Assembly (NCBI GenBank): GCA_023213395.1
Contig: CM041465.1
Coordinates: 78,251,741-78,315,740, forward strand
Length of the DNA stretch: 64,000 nucleotides
Direction of reading: 5' to 3'
Origin: Cycas panzhihuaensis
Taxonomy: Eukaryota; Cycadophyta
In this document: positions 33,613 to 45,588 of the stretch, in pieces
Numbering within the stretch: position 1 is the first letter of the stretch
Layout: each line of letters opens with the position of its first letter
The notes under the pieces: model-generated
Told to the model about the DNA's origin: nothing
Database searches by the model: none
Seen by the model: only the letters and a program-made list of their open reading frames with translations
Made by a program: the position numbers and the translations under genes

Positions 33613-34707
33613 CATTAGAAATCTTGCTCCAATTACTGCCCCTCACACCCATCCCCTTCTATTGACTAAGTTCATACAAGACTATGATGTGGATTCATTC
33701 TATTGCCGAGCAAATAGAGGAATAAACAAAAACATGCATACCCTCACATGGGTAGATGAACACCTCTTTGCAGATAAAAAGGGTAAATATATAAATATAG
33801 GATGTAAAAAGAGGCATACCCTAATGATACGATCACAACTAGGGTAGAAAAATTGGCAACTAGAGATATCAACAGTGAACTGAGTGAACAAGCGTAGGGT
33901 ATATGCAAATTTCCTCGGCGAGTTCAGAATAATTAGGGTGTTGGATTTTAACAAAGGATAAACTTAGACAAAAATAACAAAAAAATGATAAATAGAGGTG
34001 CAGGTACACCACTAGTAGATGTAAGAGAGACTAGTTATAAGATGGTATATAGATTGCAATCAAGAGAGCCACCCTTGGTTAACAATCTGTTTATATGAAA
34101 AATGACCAAGTCGTTGAAGGAGATAGCATGGAGGAATAATTACAGCTGATCGATTCTATTTTCAATTTTACCCATTGAATATTAACATGTAAAGAAGTGA
34201 CACAGATCATAGCCATAAGATAAAGCCGCCTCTTATCAAGCCATTCGTTAAAGGGCCATGGTCAGAAATTGATCGCAATAGTGTTCCTTTTCGAATTCAT
34301 TGAGCTATTTGAGAAGTGCCACCAGTGTTGCGTCCCCTACTCATTCTGGGGTCCCCATTGCATCTTCAATATCACTATCAGAAGACAACACCCATCAATA
34401 AGGTATGTATACTATTCAACCTTTCTGTCGATAACATCTTCATATTATCTGATAATAGTTACTCAAGTCACTCATGGAGCATAATTTCATTCAACTTAAT
34501 TCAATTGATATTATAAAGTTGGTCTTTGATTTAAGTCGCCAACAATAGATTAAGATACTTTGAATCATTTCAAAGTCAAGTGATAATGATGTTTCAGCCT
34601 TTACAAGGTTACCTTATATTATAGTCATTAATGGTATTTTGAGATATGAATGTGGCATAGCAAACACTCTTTTAGTGATATGTTTTTTTAGCAATGGTTC
34701 TTTTTTG
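33613..34707. other. internal region of the pol-less element, no recognisable gene
   Basis: It includes an ORF at 33605-33847 and a Cys-rich ORF starting at 34269 that runs into GTATGTAT near 34402. Neither shows a family I can name. It may be more captured host sequence. Confidence 0.4.
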
Positions 34708-35530
34708 GCATGTATTCATATGAGAAGGTGTAGATAATATAAGGTGAGATCATTATAGTGGCTATATAATTTGTTGTTGATATATGATGAGGTGAGTATG
34801 GTCTTTATAAGACTCATGCATAAGATGATTTAATGGTGAAGTGGGTTAGGTGATACTTAGTGACTTTGAGATGATTTTTTTTTGTGATCTATTGATGGTG
34901 ATATGGTAATGATATGCCTCGTGGCTTACATTTGCATAAGAAGGTATGTTGGGTAAGGCAATTTTTTTGATGACATAAGGTAGAGACATGACCTCTTGTA
35001 TGTGTTTTATATGAGAGATCATTGGTGGTAAGATGGGTGACATGAGATGAAGTTTGAGGCTTTACATTGTTCTCTCACATGCAATTGTATGTTCTCTAGT
35101 AAGTAATCTACATGGAAGAATAATTTAGGTAATGATGTAATATGAGGTGTTTGATTGAGGCTATCATGCATGTGTTGTACATGAGAGAGTACTTTTGCAA
35201 TGTGAGACAACATTAAGTCATGTTGATGTGAATGTATTTAGCACTCTATTGGTGATTTAAGATGTATGATGGTGATTGTTTAATGGCAATTTGAGTGTTT
35301 TCTTACATGTGCTCATATGAGAGAGCTATTATGATGATGACATAGTATGGTAATGAAGTGATAGTGCATGTGTTTGCATGAATGAGTTGGATGGCATATG
35401 GTAACTTAGTGCTTCCTGGAATATGATTTACTTAAAGGAGTCTTATGGGCATGATAAGGTAAATTTGAGGACAAGAAAAATATTGATTTGAGGTAATGAG
35501 GTGCTTGTTGCATGTAAGGTTACATGACAA
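34708..35530 (+). repeat. degenerate interspersed motif array, C-poor on the plus strand
   Basis: The motif GCATGTGTT-x-TATGAGAGAG recurs with changes at about 34708, 34927, 34998, 35168, 35305 and 35364, with a weaker copy near 35510. Spacing is irregular (about 60 to 220 bp). Between them, GATG, GTGA and TGGTAA words dominate. Minus-strand ORFs here reflect this composition and are not genes. Confidence 0.5.
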
Positions 35531-35942
35531 GATTGAGTATTTGTTGGGCATGTTTAAGGCTGAGATTAGGCATGTTTGATGATGTGTTCTTTTAATTAAT
35601 TGAATGGGTAAAGAAAGATAGGGTTTTTTATTGAAGTTACCTAAGTTGCAAGTGTAGTGGCATGAGTTGTGTTTTGGGAAATTAAGTGAAGTGTGTGTCT
35701 TGGCAATTTAATGGTGATATGAGGTATGTATGATTTTTGTGAGATGTATGTGGCTTAGACATTGATTGTATATGACTGTTTAACAATATGGAAGATACAT
35801 AAGGCAATGATATGATGATAAAGTCAATGATATGAGAGACATGAGACATTTTGTTGAAAGTGATCAATAGGCAATTTACCAATGATAAGTGAGTTTGTTC
35901 ATTGAAAAAGGGACGTGGTGTTAGGAAATGGCATTTACAATC

Positions 35943-36296
35943 ATGGAGGAGAATGATGTGGTCATGTATGTTCCTGAAATAAATGAATACTACTTAAGGG
36001 ATTTCTTTCTTCTAATACCTAAGTGTAATGGTGAAGACTACTTCTTTTGGACAATTAAAATGAGATGTCTTTTCATAGCTAGAGGTTTGTAGAAGATTGT
36101 TACTGATGGATATGATATCCCTAAGGATGAAGAAGAAAAGGAAATGCTTGAGAAGAAAGATAGAAAGACATTCATTATGATTCGTGCTGCATTCAATGAG
36201 ATTGATCTTCCTTCCAAATATCATTTTGTCATTCCTATGATTCTACATGCAAGTACTACTAATGAAGCATGGGATTTTCTAAGGGAAGTATTTTAA
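35943..36296 (+). pseudogene. copia-type gag N-terminal relic
   Basis: From the ATG at 35943 (MEENDVVMYVPEI) one frame with a single internal TAG reads FLLIPKCNGEDYFFWTIKMR, CLFIARGL, then KIVTDGYDIPKDEEEKEM and STTNEAWDFLREVF. This matches the DUF4219/UBN2 gag of plant copia elements (P-x-x-G-x-N-Y-x-x-W...G-L-W-x-I-V...A-x-x-A-W-x-x-L-x-x-x-F). The TAG replaces the conserved Trp after GL. It stops at 36294-36296, before the zinc knuckle. It is unusual that gag lies at the 3' end, after 3.5 kb of other sequence. Confidence 0.8.
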
Positions 36297-36414
36297 CAAA
36301 CTCCTAAAGAGACATAAAAAAGTAATTAAGGCTAGTTATAGTTATGGTACAGGTACAACGAATGAAGAAAATATCATCAACACTGATGAAACAACATGTC
36401 AAGATGAAGAAGGT

Positions 36415-36870
36415 ATGAGTATTGATAAAATTTCTACTAAATGTAAAGAAATGATGGTTGAATGCATTAACGAGACTACAACTACTGATGAAGATGTTGA
36501 AAGTGATGAATTGATAAAGGTTTATATATATGACACCATGATTTCAAGAGAAATTGAATATGAATTTGATGGTCCTATAAAGGATGAGTCTTATATTGAT
36601 GAAATTTCTACTTTAAGTATTGATTCAACTTTGAATGATGTTCCTTCCTTAAGCATTAATTCAAGTTCAAAAAGTATGCAGGTTGATCAAGACTCCACTC
36701 CTAAGGTTGAAGAAATTACTATTGTACATGGTGATCAAGAACTTATACAGGACAATGATGGAAATCAAGTTATGATTGAAGATGGTTGTTTACAGGATCT
36801 ACATCAAAATCAGACTAGACTAGGCACAATGAAGAATCATGATTTGTACTTGTTAGAGTTGCTATATTAA
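36415..36870 (+). CDS. acidic 151-residue ORF of unknown function
   Basis: An open frame of 151 codons rich in Asp, Glu, Ser and Ile, with short internal echoes (SIDKIS, SIDSTL, SINSSS). It follows the gag relic in the only open frame before the 3' LTR. I do not recognise a domain. It may be the remains of a gag C-terminal region or a repeat-expanded filler. Whether it is translated is unknown. Confidence 0.35.
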   Translation: MSIDKISTKCKEMMVECINETTTTDEDVESDELIKVYIYDTMISREIEYEFDGPIKDESYIDEISTLSIDSTLNDVPSLSINSSSKSMQVDQDSTPKVEEITIVHGDQELIQDNDGNQVMIEDGCLQDLHQNQTRLGTMKNHDLYLLELLY

Positions 36871-36874
36871 CATC

Positions 36875-37045
36875 ATCACTATAGGATTGAAGATGGAAAT
36901 CAAGCTAAGGATATCACCTTACAAAGGCATTAGTATAAAATTAAAGATGAAAATCAAGATGAAGACACCATTCTATAGTAAAGATATCACTACAAGATTG
37001 AAGATAAGGATTAAGTTAAGGATATCATTTTCAAGACATTTCTAA
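36875..37045 (+). repeat. about 57-bp degenerate tandem repeat
   Basis: Three units share CACTA-x-AGATTGAAGAT, AATCAAGATGAAG and AAGGATATCA-like words. They lie between the acidic ORF and the polypurine tract. Confidence 0.6.
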
Positions 37046-37085
37046 GGACAAGACATTGCAAATACAAATGACCCAAATGTGCATT

Positions 37086-37094
37086 AAGGGGGAG
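37086..37094 (+). other. polypurine tract
   Basis: AAGGGGGAG immediately before TGTTGGAATATT of the 3' LTR. Confidence 0.85.
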
Positions 37095-37306
37095 TGTTGG
37101 AATATTAATGTATATTTATTTTTGTCCCACATGCAAGTGGGTCCACTATCTCCATATTGACATGTATTATAAATACATAATATTATGTATCATATTGTAT
37201 CAGATGTACCTTGTTGTAATAATATTTTGTTAATACAATGGAGGTACCTTAAGGGTATCATTCGATCCTATAGAGGTGTGTAAATTGTAGGTCCTATTTC
37301 CTAACA
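37095..37306 (+). repeat. 3' LTR of the pol-less copia-type element
   Basis: TGTTGGAATATTAATG to TTTCCTAACA, 212 bp, with TATAAATA near 37165. It is followed by ACCAT. Confidence 0.92.
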
Positions 37307-37311
37307 ACCAT

Positions 37312-38293
37312 AGCTCTTTAGAGAATCTTACACCTCTTATCTTTATCTCATATCTTTATCACAAGCCCTCTTTATCTTTGTTATGGATTAGAAATAAAGG
37401 AGCGAATTATATATACTTGAGATCTATAGATTGTCCACATAACATTTCAGTAATATAATCTACTATAAGGGTTTTAAAGTGGTATATGCATCCATTGACA
37501 CATTGAGTATTAAACCCTTCATCAAATGATAATAGTTCATCCTTTATCTTGTTGATGGGATGGTACCATATCCCTCTTGAACCTAAAAATCTCACTATAA
37601 ATACTTATTGGCCAATATTCTTCATATGCATAGGTTCTTAATAGATTAACAAGCTTTGTATCAAGCCCCAAACATATCAATTTTCCTCAACATAAGGTGA
37701 TGGACCATCTATTTCTCTCAATATACTACAAAACCCTTATTAATTATGGTTCTATTTATGATAGAGGGAAAAACCATGGATTACCCACCATAAAACTGGC
37801 TTCACAAGGTGGTTAAGTTTGTATTTAAATCCCTACTCTTAAATTCATATATAACACCCATATATGTACTGGTGAAACATGCAAACAACTAGTCTAATAA
37901 TGAATCAAACATGCAATAAACCTTTATAGGATTTGAGATAACAATAACACCTATGCTCCTAACTAGATTTTTCACATAAGCAATAATATACTTTAGGCTT
38001 ATAACACTAATATTCTTCCAAGTTTTTTATATAACTATGGTTTAAAACCATTCATAACTTGTAATAGAACCTCACCTTATAAATAAATAGGGTACTCCCC
38101 CTTTATTGGTCATAAACAAACATACTAAAATAAATTCAAAATAAACCCTTGACAAGTGTACATACTCATAATCTTATAACCTAACTTGGGGTCAAGAAAT
38201 AGGCTTGAAATAAAGCTCTAACCAAGGCTCTAATCATAACTCTAATACCAATTATTAAAATATAATACAAGAAAAACTTGCTCTAACACTAAC
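37312..38293. other. internal region between LTR A and LTR B, second part
   Basis: Non-coding; aligns with 39630-40600. Near its end two primer-like motifs occur about 40 bp apart (CTCTAATACCAATT near 38240 and GCTCTAACACTAACT at 38279-38293). Confidence 0.6.
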
Positions 38294-38637
38294 TGATAAA
38301 AATAAAAATGCATAAACATGTCACATAGGTCCTATAATCATACAAGATTATGAGACTATGACATATAGGTCAAAATAAAAAATAAACATAAATATGTATA
38401 TATACAGTACAATATACTTATGAAAAAAGGCTACCTCTAAATTGTATTATCAAACTTATATATATTTATAGTACATTACACCATTTGGATGTCTAATTAT
38501 ATTCTAGGAGCCACTTGGTCAACCAATGACCTACAATATAAAGAAGTGTATATACTATGACCCCTTAATGTATATTAAAGGGATAACCACATTTATTTAC
38601 ATCAATTAAATATTTTTATAGATTAACAGTTCTAATA
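38294..38637 (-). repeat. LTR copy B of the array (shared by two internal regions)
   Basis: Plus-strand TGATAAAAATAAAAATG to TTCTAATA. The minus-strand polypurine tract TTAAGGGGGGAA lies at 38638-38649. Confidence 0.72.
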
Positions 38638-38649
38638 TTCCCCCCTTAA

Positions 38650-40588
38650 TGTAAAAATATATCATATAACAACTTCATATCTTGATGTCGGGTCCATATA
38701 AAAGCCAAACATCAATTGAAGTATATGGTTAACTAGTCACTATACCTGTTAGTCCTTTAGAATAGCCTTTATATATATGGTTCATCAATATTTATCTACC
38801 AAGTAGCTTATACCTACTCCCATTTTACATATTTTAGTTCTCTTAACTGAGGTTATACCTCTAGTAGATAAATCAAGATGAAAACCTTTAGTCTAATCCA
38901 TTGTACTATGGGAAAAATATGTAAAAATAGTTATCCAAGCAAAACCATATGACAATAAACCTCTTTTTCTAGGTATAAACTCTATTTTGATACTATATCA
39001 AACTACTGTCCAAAATTCACACCATTAAAATTGCCTCAAAAAATCTTAAAAGTATATCATGCAATCATTCATTAGAAAGCTCCATGAATCAACTTTGTAA
39101 TGTAACTAACAACACTTAATTTGGATCGTAGTTGCCCATACAACCTCCTCCAAGGGCTAAGTAGATTTTAAAACACATTAAAAATAATTTAATATTACTT
39201 TATAATGTTTAGAAATATAAAAAACAAATAAATAAAACATTTTCATTGTCAAATCATGTCAAGGCATATGTGTGACCTTGTAAAGAATTTTTTATTCCCA
39301 ATTATTATTTTTGAATAAAATTTCAAATTATAAAACACTAGACCACTACTTTTAGGTGTTACAGACTTAATGGAAGTCTCAAAATTATAAAAAATACATC
39401 TAACTATGAGTTTTCTTCACAAACATAATGTCAAAAATGCTCAATAATAAACAAAGCCAAAAAATTAGTGCCCAACTTTAGTTATTCATTTTAGCAAGCT
39501 TCTAAAATCTCGATCTTTCATCTATAAACCTTTTTATAGCTTTATATAAGTAATAATAAAAGAAAAATATTCGAATTCTTTATTAAACTATAAACTCCCA
39601 TTACTATATTGGATTGCTTCCATAGCTTTTCACAGTAGCCTATACCTTTTTCTAGATCTCATAGCTCCATTACAAACCCTCTTTATCTTTATTGTGGATT
39701 ATAAATAGGGGAGTGAATTATAAATAGTTGATATCTACAAGTTGTCTGCATAATGTTTTTAGTAATATAATTTGCTATAAGGGTTTCAAAGCGGTGTATG
39801 TATCCACCAACATACTAAGCATCAAACCCTTAATCAAATGATAATCATTCATCCTCCATCTTATTCATGGGATGGTACCATGTCCCTTTGGAACCTAAAA
39901 ATATTATTGCACATAATTGTTGGCCAACACTGTTCACATAGATGGGTTCTCAACAGATAAACAAGCTCTACACCAAGCCCCAAACATGCTAGTTTTCCTC
40001 AGTAGGAGCCAACAAACCATTTATTGCTTTTAACATGTCATAAAACCCTCATAAATCATGGTTCTATTTATGATAAATAAAAAAATCATGGCCTATCCAT
40101 CATAACACTAACTTCATAGAGTGATCAATTCTATATTTGAAACCCCACTCTTAGACTCACATGTAATACCCACATGTGTACTAGAAAAACATGCAAATAA
40201 CTAATCTAATAATGAATCAAATATGCAACAAATCTTTGCGGGATTCAAGATAACCATGATACCTATACTCTTGGATAGATTTTTTGCATAAACACTAATA
40301 TGCTTTAGGCTTATGACATTGACATAATTCTAGGTGCCATATATAACTGTAGTTCAAAACCATCTATAACCTAGAATAGAACCTCATCTTATAAATAAAC
40401 AAGCTACCCCCCTTTATTAGTTAGAAATATACATACTAAAATAAGTCCAAAATGAACCCTTGATATATGTACATGCTTATAATCTTTTAGCCTAACTTAG
40501 GGTCAAAATTAGGCTTAGACAAAGCTTTGACTAAGGCTCTAACCTCAACTCTAATACTAATTATTAAAATATAGTATAAACAAAATAT
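38650..40588. other. internal region between LTR B and LTR C
   Basis: About 1.94 kb, no coding relic. It aligns with 24811-25881 plus 37312-38280. The primer site on minus, TGGTATTAGAGC, is at 40589-40600. Confidence 0.65.
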
Positions 40589-40602
40589 GCTCTAATACCA
40601 AT

Positions 40603-40959
40603 TAATAGAAATAAAAGAATATAAACAAAGGTCACATAGGTCCTATGATCATACAAGATTATGAGACTGTACCATATAAGTAAAAATAAAAATTAAACAT
40701 AAATATATATATATATATATATACATAATATAATATATTTGTGAAAATTGACCATCTCCAAATTATATTATCCAACCTATATATATTTATAATACATTAT
40801 GCTAACTAGATGTCCAATCATATTCTAGGAGCTACTTAGTTAACTAATGACCTATAATATGAAGAAGTGTGTATAATATGACCCCTAAGTACGCATTAAA
40901 AGAATAACCATATTGATTTACATCAATTAAATATTTTCATGGGTTAACATTACCCAACA
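40603..40959 (-). repeat. LTR copy C of the array
   Basis: The minus strand starts TGTTGGGTAATG, the best-kept terminus of the three. It contains an (AT) run at about 40708-40722. Confidence 0.72.
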
Positions 40960-43900
40960 ACAAGAAACCAAGTTATGCAAAAGTAATGTGACCATAATTA
41001 ATGCATGTTGAAAGTGATAATGAATGTTGCCTATAAGATGAAGAGCTATATGATATAAGCTACATATAACATTGAAGAGATAAGCATTGAAACTAATGGG
41101 TGATATTCATTTATTTGATCATTATTGATATTTAAATATATGTAAAGCTCCTACATACATATTATGTAAGTTTGTGAAGGTTCATACATAAGAAGAGATC
41201 CCTAAGTAGGATTGATCACCCTATAAGAGTAAGATAAAAAAGGTAGCACTCTATTAATTCAAGAGAAATAGGTAGTATTTATATATAGCAATTTGGAACC
41301 AATGACAAGGAATTAAGATGCATCAAAGAGAAGTGATAATATAAGAGCATTTTGAGTTACAAGAAGGAAGCTCGTTAGTAGGTTTTTGGCACTAAGACTT
41401 GAGGTATGTTAATTTATTTAGATGCACAAGATTTATGAGTACATATTTAAGGTAGAATTTTGCTTGCATGGTAGCATAAAATTGATAGGTATGGATGAGA
41501 GATAAAATCTTGAAATAAGGCTTATTATAGAGGCATGAGCCAAGGGTTTGATTATGAAACAATTAATATTAAAAATATTCATGAAGGCATATTGTACAAC
41601 AAAATAATATGATTATTATTTGCATAAACATTTTTATATATGAGTTATTAAGAGCAACAAGGGAGGAGTCTTGAGCAATTTTCAAGCAAATATTTTAGTA
41701 TTTACAACTCTTTCACAATTGCTGGGCATCTCTATAATAAACCATAAGAATGATTAACGCTATTATGTAGTAGTACTATATTTAATTTTATATTCAGATA
41801 TGAGAAAATAAGGGTTTTGTAATAGACTTAAATAAGGATATTTGATGAAGAAATTTATATGTTGAAAGAGTTTTAAAACATGAGAAATATATATTTATCT
41901 TTGTTGAATATAAAGATGGTAGGTTACTATGGAACCATCCACGAAGATCCTAACTCAATGATTATTAAATCCTATGTAGAAAAAGGTGGTTGTCACTTTG
42001 CAACATATTGCTCAAATTAAAGATTAATAGATCCAAAGGTAGATAACAATGTCTACTATTGATGTATATAACCTTGTTGTGAGAGTCAAATACTATGAAA
42101 ATGAAGAGAGGTTGTTACTATAAGATTTCCCTTGTATATATATGAAAGAAATAATAGCTCTCCATATAAATAGGTGGACATTCCATTTGCCCATAGAAAA
42201 ATTAAATTCCTCAAATTAGAACATAAGGCCTAAACTCAGGTTTGAACTCCCTTGAACTCATAGATGCCCTATAGATTTCTTATCATCGATGATTATTGAT
42301 AAAAGATAGTGAAATCTATATATATGTTTATTGCAATTTCATGGCTGAATAGATCTATATTGATTTTTTAAATAGATATTCACTCACTCATGATTTGGTT
42401 ATGCTTACACTCACCCTCATAGGTATAAACCTAAAACAAACAAAAATGATAAATTATTTGATTTTGAGAATTATTTTTTATAAAGCCATATGTATATTTA
42501 ATTAAATTATAGTTGGTTTTTAGATCCACCTTAGCTCTCTTGATGAGGTTGATCAATCATATAGGGCCTAAACATAACCAAGAACCAAATAATAAAATGT
42601 GGTAATTAATTTTTTAGGTTTGTTTTTATTTTTTAAAGATACATCATTATCTTTTCCACACATAACTTCTACATATGATAATAAAATTAAGAGCTATAAA
42701 TTGCATTAGAAAAAGGGCTTAGAGATGGACAAAGTTAGAGGTCACAAGATAAGTTTTGGAACTTATATGATGGAGATTTTAATTAATAAAATTAATTAAT
42801 TTTTAGCATACAAAATATGTTTTTTGAGCAATTTGAGATATGATTTGGCAGTTTTTAGTAATTTTAAAGACCCTTAAGTATACGATGATACAAATGGATG
42901 TATAATGATGGGTTTGGATAAATATTTGGTTGACAAAAAAATTATAAATAAGATATTAAGGTTTATTATAACATATTTATACCTGAAAAATTCATTGTAA
43001 AGTATGTGAGAACTTATTTGAGAGTCCAACACATGTTAGAATATTGATATTGATACCCTTAATATATGAAGACATCTGATGTAATGTTATATCTACCACT
43101 AATCAAATAAATTTTATACAAGTTGATGAAATAATAAATAATCACCTGGTTTGATATATGATTTGGATTAATAAAGGACATACTATTTGATTTTTAGAAC
43201 GAATAAATATTAAATAATTAGAATGAACACAAATGAAGACATCATTTATTAGTTAATGTTGGTTGAGAGTTTGAGTTGTTACTAGTTGAGTTAAGTTGAG
43301 CTTTCCAACTAATATTAGATGTGGAGAAATCTTGTAAGTTTGATTGATTGATAATAATAGTTGTGAGTTATCCATAAAACAAAATTCAATTATTAAGGAG
43401 TCTAGCTAATACATGTTTTTGGTTAAAAATTTGATAACCATATATTATAAGAGGAGTGGAAATATATTACACATGTTACCTTATTACAATAAACTTGATA
43501 GGCTAGGTGGTATGCCCTATTCCTATAGTTAGTTGGTTTTAGAATTGAAATGAGAAATTGATTGCCAAAGAAAGTTATAAGGAATACTTTATGTAGAATC
43601 ATCAATAGAGATAATACAAGTTTCTCATATCTCCTAAGATAAGAAGTGAGAGAATATTTACAAGCCACTCTTATTACAATATATTTATCTAATAATAATA
43701 TACTATATTTATTTAAGAAGTTGATAAACTATATATATAAAATACTTCCTAGATAACTAGTAATTACAATGATTGGTTACCTATGAATTTTAGTAGATAG
43801 TTGTTATTTTATATAGACATTAATAAATTAATTTATTGATGAGTTAATAAGGTTGATAAATTTATTTTACATCTTACAAGTGGAAGATATAGAATTATTG

Positions 43901-44751
43901 AAAAGAAACTTCATATATTATGACAAGTTATGAGTTATATTTGATTGATGGATTACAAGTGATGAAATAAAATGATGTGATGTGAGATATTGATGAGAGT
44001 TGTTTGTAGGAGAATAAATAATAAAGATAGGTTTGATGATTAATTTTTATAAGTGATATAAGACACATGATGAATAGGTGATTTAACATGAAGATTTGTG
44101 ATGGAGTTGAAGATATATGAATTTTGTAAATTAAACATTAAAGATAACTGTTAGAATATTAACTTTCACAGATATTGATGTAATGTTTAATTAGTGCTTA
44201 AGTTGTCATTGACCAATGTGAAAGGTTCTACATATGAGTTCATTAGTAGATGTATTGACATGGTTCTATTATTTAATACATGAAGTGATGGATCTATAAA
44301 TATGTAAACACATCATTTAAATATTTGAGATAAGATGAGCTAGTAAAGAGAGCTAAGCTCTATCCTTCTTCTGTGATTTTCCCTATTTAGGATTGTTTAC
44401 ATATAAATTTGGTGTTTTATGATGATATTTTTCTTATGTAATTATTATGTTATATTGATGTATATATAGTTTATTTATTATATTATAATACTTATTATAA
44501 AACACTTCATTAATGATTTATATTGCATGATTATTCATTATAAGTCTTATATTGATGAATGGTTCATATATCCTCTTGCTTTATCATATAAGTTATTATT
44601 TTATGTAATAAATTTTAACATATGTAATATTCTTAACATATAAAAAATATACTAAAATTTATTGTAAACATTCATAACTAGTAAATTATACATATTTACT
44701 AGTAACTGTATTAGTAGTATATATAATAGGTTATATGTGCATTATACATAC
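40960..44751. other. AT-rich region without recognisable gene
   Basis: Nearly 3.8 kb read on both strands. ORFs are short and unlike any family, including an 81-residue minus ORF at 43423-43668. An LTR-like start TGTTAGAATATTAAC at about 44151 with TATAAATATG some 145 bp on hints at a solo LTR, but no partner or end is clear. Confidence 0.5.
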
Positions 44752-45057
44752 TGTTAGGTAAAGGATCTAGTTACCACACTCCACTATACTAAGGTAATGG
44801 CACATAATAAGAGCAAAATGAAGAAAACAAGATTGAGAGAGAAAATCAGATGTAAGAATTATGACTCTTCCTTTCACATTCATCCTTATATATCAAAAGA
44901 TGTGCATTAGGGTTTCTAAAGGAATTTCCTGTCTAATGATATGATCTTGAGATTACACTTAAATATAAATGAAATTATATTTAACTATGTGACTTAGCTA
45001 ACTTAAAGTCACCTTTATATAATTAATCTAATGACCTTGATACATTAACATCCATTA
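44752..45057 (-). repeat. 3' LTR of copia element 1
   Basis: Plus strand TGTTAGGTAAAGGATC to CATCCATTA. The polypurine tract on minus, TTAAGGGGGGG, lies just above (45058-45070). Confidence 0.85.
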
Positions 45058-45070
45058 ATCCCCCCCTTAA

Positions 45071-45583
45071 TGGTAAAAGGTTATTATGATAAAATCTATT
45101 CTATGAAGTATTCATTTAAGCCTCATTATTATATTGACATTTTTGTGGGAAAATCCTCATGGGGAATGAAAACCCATGAACTTTCTAAGATCTATAGCCC
45201 TTTGAATCAGAATGGCTAAGGTGGTTATTAATGTAGCCTGATAGCCAAGTTACTTAAATGTATAATTTAATTTGCTAAGTCTCTATATACCGTTTAGTCA
45301 TCCCCCATGCCCTTTTAGGTTTTTACAGGTTTCGATTTTCTAAGACTAGTACAACCCTTATCCTTCGATGCCCACAATGGGGTTTTCACAAATAGGATAG
45401 AGTAGAGACTTACTCTTAATCTTTCGAACCCATAAGAGGTTTTCATGAATGGAATAGATTATAATGATCTTTTTGTCATCTCCTCTAATTAGTCAAAGAT
45501 GGAGGTCCAAAGGCCAAACTACCTAGAGAATTGTTCAAACTTCACCCCTTGCAGTGATTTGGTAAAGATATTAGCCACTTAAT
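45071..45583 (-). pseudogene. element 1, RNase H end and 3' UTR
   Basis: This is the sequence between the 3' LTR and the element 2 insertion. It matches 45910-46440 of element 2 in the same order, so it is the far C-terminal RNase H and 3' UTR. No long frame is open. Confidence 0.65.
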
Positions 45584-45588
45584 CTACT

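Larger units (their letters stand above)
25887..37306 (+). mobile_element. pol-less copia-type LTR element with receptor-kinase fragment, split by a LINE
   Basis: The 212-bp LTRs (25887-25949 joined to 32233-32381, and 37095-37306) differ at 29 of 212 positions by hand count. A 5-bp duplication ACCAT flanks the element (25882-25886, 37307-37311). The primer site TGGTATTAGATC follows the 5' LTR and AAGGGGGAG precedes the 3' LTR. The 4.7-kb internal region holds a receptor-like-kinase exon fragment (33364-33612), a degenerate motif array, and a copia-type gag relic only at its 3' end. No protease, integrase or reverse transcriptase is present. It must have depended on another element's enzymes. 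Confidence 0.88.
24452..40959 (-). mobile_element. LTR-internal-LTR-internal-LTR array of a non-autonomous element
   Basis: Three related LTRs (24452-24798, 38294-38637, 40603-40959) are separated by two related internal regions of about 2 kb, once the 11.4-kb insertion at 25887-37306 is removed. On the minus strand each upper end starts TGTTGGG or a decayed TATTAGA. Polypurine tracts (TTAAGGGGGG) lie above the first two LTRs, and TGGTATTAGAGC-type primer sites lie below them. I see no coding sequence in either internal region. The pattern fits unequal recombination between neighbouring copies of one short element. Confidence 0.72.

Noticed and set aside
34846-35882. Minus-strand ORFs rich in His, Ser and Ile
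   Set aside because: They reflect the C-poor, GATG/CATG-rich repeat array on the plus strand. Repeated SH and HI words come from the motif, not from a protein family.
43423-43668. 81-residue hydrophobic minus ORF as a membrane protein gene
   Set aside because: AT-rich sequence easily gives Phe/Leu/Ile-rich ORFs. There is no family resemblance, upstream signal or neighbouring exon.
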